A DNA stretch of 64,000 bases from Euglena gracilis (GCA_039621445.1 CP154956.1:42680437-42744436); one strand, 5' to 3'. Shown: positions 22,101-45,110, counted from the first letter of the stretch. A program made the numbers and translations. Notes: generated by a model from the letters alone, not told the origin.

Positions 22101-25100
22101 CCCTCCTGAGAGTACGCCTGATGAGGGCGACATGAGAGGTATTAGCGGTGAAAACGTCGGCTTTTTTTTTAACCACCAGCCAAATGTGACAGGGAGACCA
22201 CATTGCCAAAGTGGTTCCTAGCAATTGCGTCATTAGCGCCGCTGTTTGGTGCTTGCGGCAGAAAAGTGGGCTGGGGAACCATGCCGCATTCATCCCTGCC
22301 CTGGAAGGTGCTCGACCGCCGTGTGTGTGCCGGGGACTGGAGGGGACTGGTCCCAGGGGGGGGGGGAAATGCAACTTGCATAATTTGCATTTTTTTGCAT
22401 AATCGGCTTTTCCCGAAATTTGCATTTTTTTGCATTTTTTTGCATTTTTTTGCATAAAATATTTTCCCCGGAAAAAATTTTTGTAGTTGGTTGCCATATG
22501 TTTTGAATTTTTTGCATATTTTTGCATTTTCTACATAAAATATTTTGCCCTGGAAAAAAAATTTGTTGTTGGTTGCCATATTTATGGATTTTTTTGCATT
22601 TTTTTGCATTTTTTTTGCATAAAATATTTTGCCCTGGAAATTTTTTTTGATCTTAGGCAGCAAAGCTCTGTTATATTCCAGCTTTTTCTCAGGTTTTTCA
22701 TGCAAGTTGCATTTTTTTGCATTTTTTTGCATTTTTTTGCATTTTTTTGCATTTTTTTGACTTGCATAATTTGAAGGGCCCAGTTGCATTTTCCCCCCCC
22801 CCCTGCTGGTCCCCCCCCCCCAGCCTGGGGCCGTGGGTCGGTGGGTTGAAGTGGAACCCGGAAGTGGGGAGTGGGTCGCCCCCCGGCGGAGTGTGACAGT
22901 GCGGCGAGAATGCATTTTTTGGGGATTCAACAACAAAGCCAAAAGCAATCCCACAAAAAAAAACTCACTTAGAAGTTAAAATCTTCAAAATACCTAAAAA
23001 GCCAATGATTTTTGAAAGATTTCATCCAAGGGATATCGCGGAGGTCCACGCCGCACGAACCAGCGGGCAGCACCTTCGCGCTGGCTTCGCAGCGGCCGCA
23101 CACGTGCAACTTTCTGGGCTCCCTGCGGTCCAACCGGGCCTCCGCCCTCAACATGCTGGAGCAGCGGGGGATCAAGTGCCTCACCAACATCAACAAGTGG
23201 GAGGGCAAGGGGGCGGCCGGCGGTTGAAACTGGTTGTTGGCAGCCCTTGGGAGGCGGCAACTTCCTGAGGGGCAAGGGGCAGGAAGGCAATAGGCAATGG
23301 TGGGCGGGGGGAGGGGCGGTGCTCAGCCACAACTTAGAGACAGTGAAACTGGGCCCCAAACACCCAAGGAGACAGCTAAACAGGACTGCACAAAGGATGC
23401 GGCCACAGCGACGCCAGAGCCTCACTGGCTGCTCATATCCTTGCTGATTTGCATATGCCAACTGCCCGCATTGTGCGCAATGCTTCGCGTTGCATAATCA
23501 ATGTTCTTATGTGGTCTAAATGTGTTTGTTTTGGTCATTTCCCACTGTCACCTCCAAGAGGTTGATCTGGGGGGGTTGGTCCAGAGTGTCAAGTGCCGGG
23601 GGCGAAGGACCCCATCCTGTACCGCTTTGTGTTGGAGAACAGCCAGTTTACCCTGTGTCCAGTGGCCTTCCTCGCCTCCAGGGCCGTTATCTTGGACTCA
23701 AAACTTGTTCGAATTTCATTTTCTAACGCCCACTGTCAATGCTGTGAGCTCAGGGGGGAGGAAAGATTGCGAACTGCATAAATCCTGGATGATCTCGCAT
23801 AATTTGCTTTTTTGGGCTAATTCAAAAAAAAAAGAAAAGCCCAGAAAAGCATTTTAGACAGCTGTTTTCTGTTTTTATAAAACAGAAAACAGCTTTTTTT
23901 ATTATCATTTTTGGGCAATATTTTCCATTTTGTTTTGTGGCAATTGAAATCAATCATTTTGCAGGGGTGGAATTTTGGACCACATATTTCCACGTAATGC
24001 CGCATAATGCCGCATAATTACCGCACAATCCCACATAATTTGGAAAAAAAATTGCAGCATAATCCCCCGCTGGTGAGCTTAATTCCTGCTAGACTGCCAG
24101 TGAGGTTCTGGCGGCATTTTTTTTGTGTTCATCATCGAAGCCACCTACTTTGCAACAGCAACCCGAAATATATTTCCTTTCCTGTAAGCAGAGCTGGAAA
24201 CTACTTGGACGGCTCCCAACCTGATTTCCACAAAGTTTTGTGGTCTCGCTTCTGTACAGGATTTGGACGCGGGGTGTTGCTTCAGAAAATTTGACCCCAG
24301 CCAGCCAGCAGCCTTTTTCTAGCTTTGTACCCCCCGTCATGCGTTTTATTTTTCCGTCCGAATGGCGACCCGACGGTAATGGAGTTTTGGCTTGGTGAAA
24401 CAATGGACAACAATGGACAAAAATGGGCAAAAATGGATCAGAAAAGGGCTGGCCAGAGCAAATTTTGGGCAGAAAAGTTGATTTCTTTTTTTTTTGCACA
24501 ATTGGCAGTTTTTTTTTATAGCATTTTTGCATTTCGATTTTTTTTTTGGTGCCCGTTCGATCAGCTCGGGCCCAGTTCCAGCCTGGGGACCCTTATGGTG
24601 GGGGGGAGGGGGGTCAGTCACGCCACAGCAAATTTTCCAGCCTCTGAGCTGGACGGGGGTCCTCACGCAATGCCTGGTTTGGCCAAGACCACCGCTGCGA
24701 CGGGGCCGGAGGCCGCTGCCCCCGCCCGTGGGGCAACAACCCCGAGACGATGCGGCTGTACGAGGCGTTGGAGTGCGGCTCCATCCCCCTCCTGCAGCGC
24801 TGGAAGGACCCGGAGCAGGACCCCCTGCCCCGGGGGGCCCGCGGCACTGGGTGGCGGGATGCCCAGCCATCGGGGCTCCAATTGGGAAGTACCCTGCTCT
24901 TTGGGAGGGGGGGGGGCAAAGACGTTTTTATGTGTTTTCATTGGCAATTTTTCAATTACTTCTTTTTTTCAACTTAAAAGTTTCAATATCCAAATTTCCC
25001 GCATTGTGGCACCAATTTTTCATGAGGTCAAACTTTTTGTCAAACTTTTTTTCATTTCATTCATTTTTTTTGGCCTACAAAGTGCATATTTTTAGAGTCA

Positions 25101-28100
25101 GCGTCTTTCACAACCCATGATGTTGCAATAATTTTCCCCGAAGGCGAAGGTTTTTAAACCTTCCCAAGTAGAAAAGTGAGCATCCTGGGTGCTTCTGAAG
25201 GAATCTGTTTACAAATAGCGTTTTCTTTGGGTTTAATTGTGTTTCCCTTGTTTTTTTTGTTGTTTTTTTTGCGTCGCATTTTTTCCAAGATCCATGTCGT
25301 ATCCCTTCCGTGTGTTCTTTGTCCTGAGCTTCCCTCCCTGTGGGCCAAGCTTTCAAGGTTCGAGTTTTCTGAATTCAAAGAGGACAGCACCAGCGAGCAC
25401 TTTTTTCCCACCCTGGGGGTTTGCTAATAAAATACCCCAAAGGGTGTTTCGGCAAAGGGAAAATTTTTGAAAAATGGCCAAAATGGCACTTTTAAGAGGT
25501 TTTGGGGTTTCACCTCAACCTTTCGGCTCAAAAACAGCAACAGAGCTGGATTTGGACTTTTTTTGGATGTTTTTTTTTTGGGTCCAGCCAGGTCCAGCAT
25601 TGTCTCCTTGTCTGAGGCGTGGTCGCCGTTGTCGTTGGTCCACTGGTGGGGCCCTTCCGTTGGGGCCTGAGAGGAGAGAGCCTGGGAATCACCCGAATTT
25701 CCGTTCACCTTTGTCTAGACTGGGGACCAGAAACTTCAGTTTCGAAATTGAGGAGAGCTGTCCCTCGGAACAAATGGTCAGCAGCTTTGCAAAATCAGGT
25801 GGGCAGGCCATCGCAACCGTTGCCACACCAGCCCGGCCTGAAACGGGTCGGCTTCGGGGGAAAAAGTGACTTCTGGCATCCTTGGAGTTGCCTGCCTACT
25901 GGACCCACCTGCAGCCCTCCACTCCTCAGGGTGGGGGTCCAGCCACCCTGAGAAATCCCCTGGTTGCCCCCAAGTTGCGGTTGATGTTCCTTTCTTACCT
26001 GGTTTATAAACGCAGGTACCAATAGACCGTGGCTTCTTCGTGTGCTGGCGCAGCCTTGCGTTTGAAGGGACTTGGGTCGTTCCTGTCCCCCCCTGTCGTG
26101 GGGTTGGCGAGGCCCCGCCGGCCGCCGACTGGCCTCGGGCCGGACACCCCCATCCCCGTCTTTGACGCCTGGACGGAGCTGCCGGATTTCCTGGAGCAGC
26201 ACAAGGATTCGGCCCATCGCTGCCCAGGACCCTCTGCTGCCCGACTCGCCTCGCTTGACAGCGGCCTTTGCCCTGGGGCCCAGAAGTTGCCCACCGCAAA
26301 AGGGCAATGTCACGATGCCTTTTGCTGCATGGCCTTAGTCTTAGGCAGTCTCCTTCCAGTTTTTTTTTTAGAGTTTTTTTAAGCTTTGTGACCCAGGGGG
26401 GGGGGGGAGGGAGGTGGGGCCACATTTGGGCGTCAATTTTGGGGTCCAAAATTTTTTTCTGGCGCTTCACGCCAAAAATTGAAGAAAACCCCGAGTGGGT
26501 GGGGTACCCGCTCGACCCGACCCCAGGGGAGGGGGGCTCAGTTGGGACCCACCCTCCTCCAAGCCCCCCCCCCCCCCCCCCCCCCCCCGGTTGGGTGTGG
26601 GTCCGGACTCCCCTCCCCCCGGGTCCTGAACAAGCCTCTGTGTCCTTCGCACTTAAGCTTTGTGGGATTTGTTTGCACAATCGTGCAAACAAATAAGATG
26701 TGTTTTCTGCTTCAGTTCTCTTCGCAAGAAGTGAGATTCATTCCCTTTTGGCTGTGGCGTTTCAGGCTGGTATTTTAATGACCCAGGGAGATGCCCGAAG
26801 CCCCCTTTCCGTTATTTTTTCCCCCCGTGGTGGCACGTTTTCGACCATGGACAGAGACGATGTTTTGCAGCCTGAGTATCACCCAAAAAGCATATGAAAA
26901 ACACGAAAAGGCCGAGGGGCGGTTCCTCGGACCAGTTACAGTTACAGTTACCAGTTTCGGACCAGTTGAACCAGTACCGGTTCCAGGGCTCACAGCTGGA
27001 TAGCGAGGGAGGCTCTGGGATCCAGGGTTGAAACACATACAGAGGAACCTTTTTCAGGAGGAGGGAAGATTGTGCTTTTCTGTTTCCATGAAAATAAGGG
27101 GTGCATTGCCATTTCATGGGTTATTGAAACAGTAGAAATATTTGTGTCCAGTTTTTTTACCCCCCAAAATGTGGGCTTGAGACTGGTCCCTCATGATCTT
27201 CATGGATCTCTGTCCATCTGTCGGCAGGATCTGCTGCGGGAGATTTAAGGCGAACACGGTGAGCAATGTTTAAGAAGAAATAGGTCCCCTTGCTTGAACT
27301 AATTCCCCTGACAGACATTTTAAATCCTGTTCCATCTTCCCTCCAGCTGTTCAACAGGAGTGATATTTCGAAGCCTCACAGCCTGACAAAACAGAGCCAT
27401 CGCAAACCCTTTCACTGGGCACCGCGTTGCGATGTTTTTCTAGCAGCGTAACAGAGGACGTATTCTGGTGTGCGAAAAAAGACCCCAACTACGTCTCTCC
27501 AATGGCTGAGTATTTAAGCCTTTTTGGGCTGGTTAAAAACACCTTTGTTCAACCCCTTTTCCAGAGTCCACACCCTTCATTCACTTGTGTTTGTACCCGG
27601 TGTTCCCCAACGGAACGAAAGGCTTTTTTTTTGGGGCGAGAACTGTTTCAAAACTCGCGAAAAAAGCCGCCCATAGCTATCAAATCTGAACGTACAGCCT
27701 CTCAATCTGCGGATTTTGTCTGTTTGTGGTCTTACGCATCCTGCCACCTGGGGGCGTTTTGACAAGTTCACAGCTTCGAAGGGGATCCACCCGGTGATCA
27801 CTGCCGCTAGAATGGCCGCCTTTTGGAACCGAAATGATGGGTTGGGGGTGTCCAGAATTCAGTCGCCCCCAAAAAAGAATAAGTTTGGAAACGTTTTCCA
27901 TTGCTTCCATTACTTCGCATTTCGATTGCGAAGTGCGAAGTAGAATTCGAAGTTGACTGCCCAAGAAAGTTCCAGGAGTCTTTATGCAACCCAAAATAAA
28001 TGAATTCTATATGTCTTTTCTCTCCCTCCCCCAGTATGTCCCCAGTTCCCAGTGGGCATTCGGAACACACGCTGAACGGCACTTGCTGGGAGGCAATCCA

Positions 28101-28572
28101 CAGCAGTGACCGGTATTGTGCTTCTGGCATCACATAGTTTTGTGGCAATCGCAAAGGTTCAAGCTGGACTGGGTGGCCAATCAACACACACATCACAAGT
28201 CAGCGGTTTGCATCCGGCAGAGATTCCTAAATTTGTTTGATTGCGCCGCAGGCAGGAGGGCAAAGGATGTATGAAATTAATTTTTTCGGGTTTATGAAGG
28301 TTATTGGAACTTTGGTGTCAGAAAATTTACGGAACTGAGTGTCTGTTTGTGTCGGGGGGGGGACCCCAGCCATTCTGCTCCCCCTGGGGCCCACCTCCCC
28401 GGCCAGCGATGCCAGCGCCAAGCTGGACGAGCTGCAAGCGAAGGTGGTACGGTGGTGGGTCCGGCGCAAGGACGCCCTGATGACGATGGCCCGCAACGTC
28501 GTCGAGGAGAGCTTCGCGAAGAAGTACGGCGACGCAGAACGCACTCCCCCGCTGCAGGCGTGCACCGGGTGA
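19143..28572 (+). CDS. RXYLT1/exostosin-like glycosyltransferase, multi-exon
   Basis: The exons, read in order, carry successive blocks of an exostosin-type (GT-B) glycosyltransferase most like ribitol xylosyltransferase RXYLT1. 19143 to about 19370 has LHLVFLTNPVPFSNGG. 19966 to about 20160 has NLGIYHMGDE. About 21195-21362 has FDYVIRNYFN and VHWVPQGSG. 23093-23209 has CNFLGSLRSNR. 23593-23661 has FVLENSQFTLCP. About 24715-24835 has NPETMRLYEALECGSIPLL. About 26137-26215 has TPIPVFDAWTELPDFLEQ. 28407-28572 has LDELQAKVVRWWVRRK, ending at TGA. A short AT-rich exon at 19761-19839 is possible. Such enzymes act in the secretory pathway, but no signal anchor is visible because the 5' exons are unidentified. 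Several junctions are GT-AG; others are ambiguous. Sugar and acceptor cannot be inferred. Confidence 0.75.
19485..19660 (+). repeat. Intron-resident T-run/G-tract segment, copy A
   Basis: A T run, then TTTTTGTGACAC, a G-rich stretch with GGTGGG, an AAATTGATCC core, and a C tract with GGTTGGGTGGG. It has the same order of blocks as 26357-26620 in a later intron of the same gene. Confidence 0.4.
20180..20225. repeat. (CACACC)n microsatellite
   Basis: Short intronic hexamer repeat of CACACC with one GCACCC variant. Confidence 0.8.
22356..22803. repeat. C/G-tract bounded element filled with TTTTTTGCAT repeats
   Basis: The left end is eleven G followed by AAATGCAACTTGCATAAT. The right end mirrors it: CTTGCATAATT, AGTTGCATTTT and eleven C. 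The interior is a T-rich array of TTTTTTGCA with a longer unit of about 115 bp containing CATAAAATATTTT, GGAAAAAATTTTTGT and GTTGGTTGCCATAT, present about three times. It sits in an intron of the glycosyltransferase gene. Confidence 0.7.
26357..26620 (+). repeat. Intron-resident T-run/G-tract segment, copy B
   Basis: It opens with a T run and GCTTTGTGACCC followed by a G tract and GGTGGGG. An AATTTTGGGGTCC core and CCCAGGGGAGGG follow, and it ends in a C run of about 22. The opening matches copy A at 19485. Confidence 0.4.
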
Positions 28573-29414
28573 CGACCGGACCACCTCCCCCCACCTCCCA
28601 CACTGCACTGAACCGTACCCCGTACTGCATCGTGCATGGGGGCGGCGATGCGTAGAGTGTGCTGTAAGTGCATACAGAGTGCCAAGCACATTTTGCATGT
28701 GTATCGCGGGTTGTGCTTGCTGCTCTGCTGGATCTTGAGACCAATGAAACAAACCCAGAATGCAATGGACCGTACTGCGACTTTGTGTCCCTCTGGTTAC
28801 TTGGAAAAGCTCTCCTCATCCGATGGTTTCATTTGGCAATTCACTGCATTTCTTTCTGCTCCGCCTTATGTTCTGCTTATGAAATTATCTTTCTTTCTAT
28901 TTCACTATTCTCGCAAAGACAACGTTTTAGTAAAGTGAGAAATCCAGAGGGCACGCCAGCTTCTTTTCTTTCCATAAGGTTGCAGGAGTGACAAGAACAA
29001 CCAGTCTCGCAAAACAGGCCCAAAACACGAACGCAGTCGTGGAGTCAAGTGAATCAGGCAAATCAAGAATGCGTTTTCCACGAGATGGCACATTTGGAGC
29101 GTGGGGTGGTAAGACAGTAAGTGCCATCATCCAAGAAGATTCACCCTTGGTAAGTGCACAACGGTAACAATTTTGGCACATCTTGATCCCAACTGCTACC
29201 CCCACCGTTTTCGTTGCTGATTTTTGATCCCGATCCCACTCGCCCCCCCCCCCCCCCTGTTTCCTACCCTGTGAAGACCGCGTCTCGGGGTTTCGCCACC
29301 ACGCCCCATTCCGCTTCAGCCGCCCCCCACTCCCCCAAACCTCACTGCCGCCCTTCGGCCCACAGGCAGACAGGGACGCCCTCCCCCCGGGCCGGCCGCG
29401 CGGGCTCCGTCGGG

Positions 29415-39934
<10,520 letters not shown>

Positions 39935-42322
39935 GCCCCCCCCCCCCCCGCAGTCAGCGGTTGACGCACTCCAACCGCCCCGCCACGGTGATCCCTCCCC
40001 CTCCTGCCCCTTCGTCCCACCTCCCTTCCTCACACATTCTGACCCTGCACACGTATGAGTGTTTTGCCCATTGGATGTGGTCCGGCGGGCAGCTCCAGTG
40101 GTTTCTGCTTTGTGTGCCACAGCGTGGAAGAATGTGCACGTGTGTGCATGTGTGCGTGGGTGCATGCATGAGTTACTAAGAGGATGTGCTGATGTACGTG
40201 TGCTCGCACACCGTAATTGTGTGTACTGGGGATGCAGACCTGACCGGAATCAATCGTGTTGGCTGCACCGAAGAGGGAAGAGGGAGAGGACTGTCTCCCT
40301 GGGATGGGACAGTCGCTGGAGTCCTGAACGCAGCTTCCCACTCATCGGGGCCATCCCCCTCTTCAGCCTGTTTGCCCCCCGAGTCTCATCATGTCCCCAC
40401 CAGGGAGTCCTGGACCCCTCCCCCAGGGGGGGGGTAGGGTGGGTGGGTCCCTTGGACCCTCCCCCCCCTCCCCCCCCCCTCCCCCCCTCTTTCACCCTGG
40501 TCCCATTGGATGATGGGGGGGTAGCTCGCCTCTCCCGTGCATGTGTGTGCATGTGTGCGTGTGCGTGTGTGTGCGTGCGTGTGTGTGTGTGTGTGTGTGT
40601 GTTGTGTCCCCCCCCCCTGCCGCTCGCTTCCAGGCGATGGGCGGATGGGCGTGAGCGGCCGGTGGCGCGCGGCGCTGGCGGTGTTGGCGCGGGGCCTCGC
40701 CTCACACGCCGCCCTCCCCCCCAGGCTGCGGCACTGGCCCCCGCCACGCCGCGCCGCCCCGGGCCCCGCCCCCCAGGGGGGGGTGGGTGGGGTCCCTTGG
40801 ACCCCCCCCCTCCACCCCTCCCCCCCAGTTCTAAAAAACACTCGGATGGTACGATGGGGGCGGGGCGTGATCGGACTCCCCGCCACATGTTAAGGGTTGC
40901 ATGGGGGGGGGGTGTGTGTGTGTGTGTGTGTGTTGTGTGTGTGGGTTGTGTCCCCCCCCCCGGGGGGGGGGGGGCTGCTAGCAGGGCTAGCTAGTGGCCA
41001 GTGACCGGCGCGAAGCGCCGTGGGACCCCCTGGCCGGCCGGGCGGAAATTTTGGCACAGCCCCTCCTCGCCCCCCGGCGCGCAGCGCCGGAGGCCCAGTC
41101 CGGGGACCCCGGACCCCCCCCCCCCCCCCAGGGGGGGGGGTCTGCTAGTCCACCAGTGTCTACGCTTGGCTAGCGTACCCCCCCCCCCGGGGGTCCTTAA
41201 GCAAAAGCCTGGTCCCCGCGCGGTGTTGTCCGCATGACCTAAAGAGCTGGGTGGTTGCATTCTTGTGATGGCCCGATTTGGGATGCTGCTGTTTCCTTGG
41301 CCCTTTCCCTGGGTTCCCGACCACAGAGGTATTTGTTGCAGTTCTTTCCTCTTGGCGTGTCTGGTGTGTGATGCAGTGTGCTTCGCTGTAGTTCTTTGTT
41401 GTGATTTGCTTCGTTTTTGTCACAGGTTTTTGTTGGTTTCCTGGGTCTTTTCCCCGTCCTACGGAGACCTTTTGTCTGCGCTGCAGTCTCCGCTGCCTCG
41501 CCACATTCCGGCCGCCCCTCTCCCAGGGCGTCGTGGGGCTCACGGGCCCCCGCCATCGCGAGCATGCTGCGGGCCCAGCAACCTGTCAGGTTGTGGGCGC
41601 ACTCAGTGGGCCTTCGTCACTGCCTGACGTGGGCGGTGTGCCCCCCTGCTTCCCCCGGGCTTTGCCAACGGCAGTCCTTGGAGCTCAATGCGATGACAGA
41701 CAAACAGAGTCGTTTGGTTCTCAGTATGGGGGACCGGTTTTTTTTGTCACGGTTTCCTCTGAGCCGAAATCATTCCACATCTTTGTCCTCAAAATTGCGC
41801 CATTTTAAATGATTGTGATTCAGAATCTTCTTCTTGTTCTTCATCTTGTCACACAACATAAAGAAAGAAAGTTTTTTGAGGACATCTTTATCAGTCAATG
41901 CTGAAGGGTCAAATCTTTTGTACCTTTTTGAGGGCTTATTTTTTCTAGCTGGAGGGGCTCTGGCACATTTCCCATTACTCTCATTCCACTCACCAATGAA
42001 TGCTTCTCAAATATTTTCAAAACCGCCATTTCTCTTTGGAGACGGGGAAAGCTTCCTGAAAGAATGGAGCTAAACACATTGTAGGGGGACATTGAATTGC
42101 AGATGTTCCTTCAATGGTCTCTCCCTGACATTGCCGTGCAGGGTCGGAGGGGAGGGACCGTGCCCCAGTGCCCCTTGCTCTCTGCCAGGGGGCTGCGGTG
42201 CTTCCTCTGGTGGCCGTCTTGCTTGGAGCGGTGCGATGGAAGGCTCAGCATGGGCAACAAACACGTGTGTATTGCCGTTTGTAAAGGATTCCCCTCTGCA
42301 AAAGAAGTGCCCTCAGTATTAA

Positions 42323-42672
42323 CCCCCAAATAATAAACCGGGGCCCCCGGTTTATTATTTGGACACTTGAAGTTGGGGTCCAGGTGGTTTATTATTTGGG
42401 CAAAAATTTCGAAGTCAAAAATCGACCCAAAAACCCCTCCACAGGCCAATGGTCACTTTTTTGGGCATTTTTGGACTTTTTTTGAAAAATTTTTGAAAAA
42501 TGGGTGATTATGTGGCATATTTTCTGTACCAATTTCATCCATTTTGTGATTTTTTTGCCCATTACTGCTGATTTTTCCCTCTTTCTTTCCCTTGGTTCAC
42601 AACTGCCGGAGGGGGGGTTTATTATTTGGGCGGCCAAAAGTCGGTCCTCAGATGGGAGTATTATTTGGGGGC
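42323..42672. repeat. C/G-tract bounded element with CCCCCAAATAAT ends
   Basis: The left end CCCCCAAATAATAAACC and right end GTATTATTTGGGGG are inverted. The left end opens with a 37 bp palindrome (42326-42362) with 18 bp perfect arms and a one-base centre. The word TTTATTATTTGGGC recurs internally at 42388 and 42617. Confidence 0.65.
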
Positions 42673-42849
42673 TTATCGATGAGCTCTTATCCCTTTATGG
42701 GTAAGAGCGAAGCTTACCACCGGGGAAAAGGGGGGGGTTGACCCTCCCCTTTCCGCCCTCCCCCCCCCCCTTCTGGGTAGAACGTGAAAGCCGCAGATTA
42801 TCACCATGACCCCGGCCCGGTTCCTGGGATTTTTTTTTCAGCCGCGAGC

Positions 42850-44010
42850 GACTGGATTTCTAGTTTTCGACCCCCAACTCCCCGCCAGGCCCGAGTTATT
42901 CACCTGCGTAGGGGTCCAAACTGGGTAGAGTTGCCTGCCCCCTCTTCCGACTCTGCCATTTTGCCAGGGTCCAAAAACCGGTCAAAAAATCGATTTTTCG
43001 AAAATATCTCGAGAAAAAGTACATTATTTCTGGAAATGTCGGTCTGACGAAATGCACTCCTGGAGGCCCTCTATCACCCCCTGTTCGCCGTTTTTGCCGC
43101 CGACACGCCTGGCCCATGTTCCAGCGTTCTTTTGTGGCCCGAAACAGCCATTTTGGGTGGTTTTTTGGGCCACTTTTTGCTTTAAAAATCGGTTTATCGA
43201 TTTTTCCAAAATATCTCGACAATGAAGCAAAATCAAAGAAAATGTCCATCCAACCATGGTTTACTTTTCTCCTAACTCCTCGTGTAGCCCAAGTTACGGC
43301 CATTTTTCGGCCAATTTTGGCCCAATTCTGGGGCCATGTTGGGCTGTTTTTCGGGTCAAAAAGAAACCGATGTTTTCAAAATATCTCGGAAATGAAGCAA
43401 AATCAAAAGAAATGTCCGCAGACCTAAATTGAAGCCCTTACGATCTTACGATGCTCTATTCAACGGTATTTTGATTTTCCCCACAACTCCCCGCCTAGCC
43501 CGAAATATGGCCGATTTACGGCCCAAAACAGCGCGGCAGGCTTGTGACTTAGCCGTTTTCGGCCATTTTTTTTTGGGTCAGAAGGTCAATTTTTCTGAAA
43601 TTTCTCGAAAATGGTGGGGACGCAAAGGAAATGTCCATAGATCTAAATTGAAGCTCTTAAAGTGCCCTATCGAACGGTACCAGGGGATTTCTTAAGCCGG
43701 AGGGTACCCTACCCCCCGGGGGGGTCCAGCCAGCCAGCCAGCCAGCTCAAATCCAGCCAGCAGCCCAAATTCGAGCTGGGAGCCCCCCCCCCCCCCAGGG
43801 GGGTCGAGTGAAACAAAGCTGGGTCCAGCCAGCCGGAGGCTGGACCCCCCCCCCCGGGGGTCCTTAAGAAATCCCCTGAACGGAACATTGATTTCCCCGC
43901 AACTCCCCGCCTGGCCTGAGTTACGGCCATTTTTCGGCCAACTTTGGCCATTTTATACAGCTTTGGCTTGTTTTGACTTAGCCGTTTTGGCCATTTTGGT
44001 TTAAAAAAAA
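42850..44010. repeat. Diverged tandem repeat of about 210 bp
   Basis: At least four units share CAACTCCCCGCC-AGCCCGA-TTA, ATTTTTCGGCCAATTTTGG, an AAATATCTCG word (43004, 43211, 43379 and 43600) and ATCAAAGAAATGTCC. Identity between units is perhaps 65-75 percent. The array is interrupted by the inserted element at 43678-43877. Confidence 0.75.
43678..43877. mobile_element. Inserted C/G-tract foldback element with target duplication
   Basis: CAGGGGATTTCTTAAG at 43681 and CTTAAGAAATCCCCTG at 43863 are perfect 16 bp inverted repeats. Inside them are GGGTACCC and GGGGGTCC / GGACCCCC tracts and tandem CCAGC repeats. GAACGG occurs just outside on both sides (43672 and 43878). The insertion interrupts a unit of the 210 bp tandem array, so the empty site can be deduced from sister units. 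Confidence 0.65.
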
Positions 44011-44389
44011 GTCGAAAAAGATCGTAAAAAATTTTCTTTGTCCGAAACGATGTTTTTTTGGAAAAACCGTTTGAGCCGAAAATGAGTACCAAAACGAACC
44101 AAAAATTGCTTCCCTTAAATCCGCCTCTGCCCAGCGTCCGAGCCACGTTTTCGGTTTTTACAGTGATAAACCGCGCAAGGTTAAGAGCTCAGCACTATTC
44201 AGAACCTGGTTATTTGGGGGGGGTTACCATTACAAAGCACTGTTGAGCAATAGTGCCACGAACGTGCACAGCCTGTGTTGGTTCTCTTATTTCATTTGGA
44301 AGTATTTGAAAAAAAATCAGCAACCTGTTGGAAAGCAAACGGAGTCTGCTTGGGTGAGTTCGCGAAGGTCTGTTAGCCTCCCAGGGGGA

Positions 44390-45110
44390 ACCCCGGTCAG
44401 CCAAGCGTGCGAACCTTGCCTGTGCCGCCGATGCCAATGCTTCCCGTCTCTCCAATGGCGACCGCCCTCCCCTCCCACTCGGGCCACCTCTGGGCCCCCA
44501 CCACCCTCAGGGCGAAGCTGGCCCCGGCCCTCCCACAGCCCGGCCCCAACCCCGTCGTTGTGGTTGGCGGTGGCCATCGCAGGTGCCTCGCCTTTCACCC
44601 GGCACAGCAACTTCCCTTGTCGCGCCGTCTCGTTGCACCACCTGCCATGTCCCCCTCAGGAGGGCGAAGCCGACGCCGCGATACTGGTGGCAGGGTTCGA
44701 TATAAGGAGGGCGCATGGGGTTGAGGTGGGGGTGTCCCCCCCTCCTGGACTGGAGGGGGTCTTGGCCGCTCACCACCTTCCAAGGGGTCCGGATCGACCC
44801 CCGGGGGGCATTTTTTTTTTGACAAATTCTTGTCCAAAAGTGCCCAAAACGTCATTTTTGGACGTTTTTGGCCAAAAATCAGTCACCCAGACTGCGCCAC
44901 TGTTTAGGTGGGGGGTGTCACCCCCTGGACTGGGGGTCCAACCCCCCCAATCTACCCTTATATCAAAGCCTGACCGGTGGAGGTGCCAGCCGGAAGAGCG
45001 CTGCTGTGATGGCCTGTCCAGCGGTGACGGAATTGGACGTGGAGGAGGAGGAAGGCGTGGCGAATGGCACTGCCCGGCCGAAAGCCAAGAATGTCGCAAT
45101 TCGTGTCACA
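44390..45110 (+). CDS. GC-rich candidate exons upstream of the methyltransferase, unidentified
   Basis: 44659-44724 follows CCCCTCAG and reads EGEADAAILVAGFDIRRAHG. 44970-45100 reads SLTGGGASRKSAAVMACP and TELDVEEEEGVANG. Both are protein-like, and in the position where 5' exons (targeting peptide, N-terminus) of the downstream methyltransferase might be. Start codon and splice sites are not resolved, and no domain is recognised. Confidence 0.3.

Larger units (their letters stand above)
39935..44250. other. Intergenic region, G/C-tract and repeat rich
   Basis: After the helicase stop, 40424-40500 and 40773-40830 are two copies of a C-tract unit with GGGTGGG and TCCCTTGGACCC. 40537-40601 and 40910-40945 are GT repeats. 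40950-41210 holds nested CTAGC and C/G-tract palindromes. 41440-41700 and 42130-42260 are GC-rich patches with open frames I cannot identify. No gene is supported. Confidence 0.5.

Noticed and set aside
22169-22954. 261-codon lysine-rich frame (KKMQKNAKK repeats)
   Set aside because: Direct product of the TTTTTTGCAT repeat inside a C/G-tract element.
25778-26692. 304-codon minus-strand frame
   Set aside because: It runs opposite a real exon (DTPIPVFDAWTELP) and through a poly-C stretch. No domain, Gly/Pro-rich.
27680-28196. Minus-strand frames of 104-129 codons as a gene
   Set aside because: No recognisable motif. The segment lies inside an intron of the glycosyltransferase, and its composition is intron-like.
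40059-40994. 311-codon open frame after the helicase
   Set aside because: The translation is dominated by Cys/Val and Pro/Arg from GT repeats and C tracts, with no domain.
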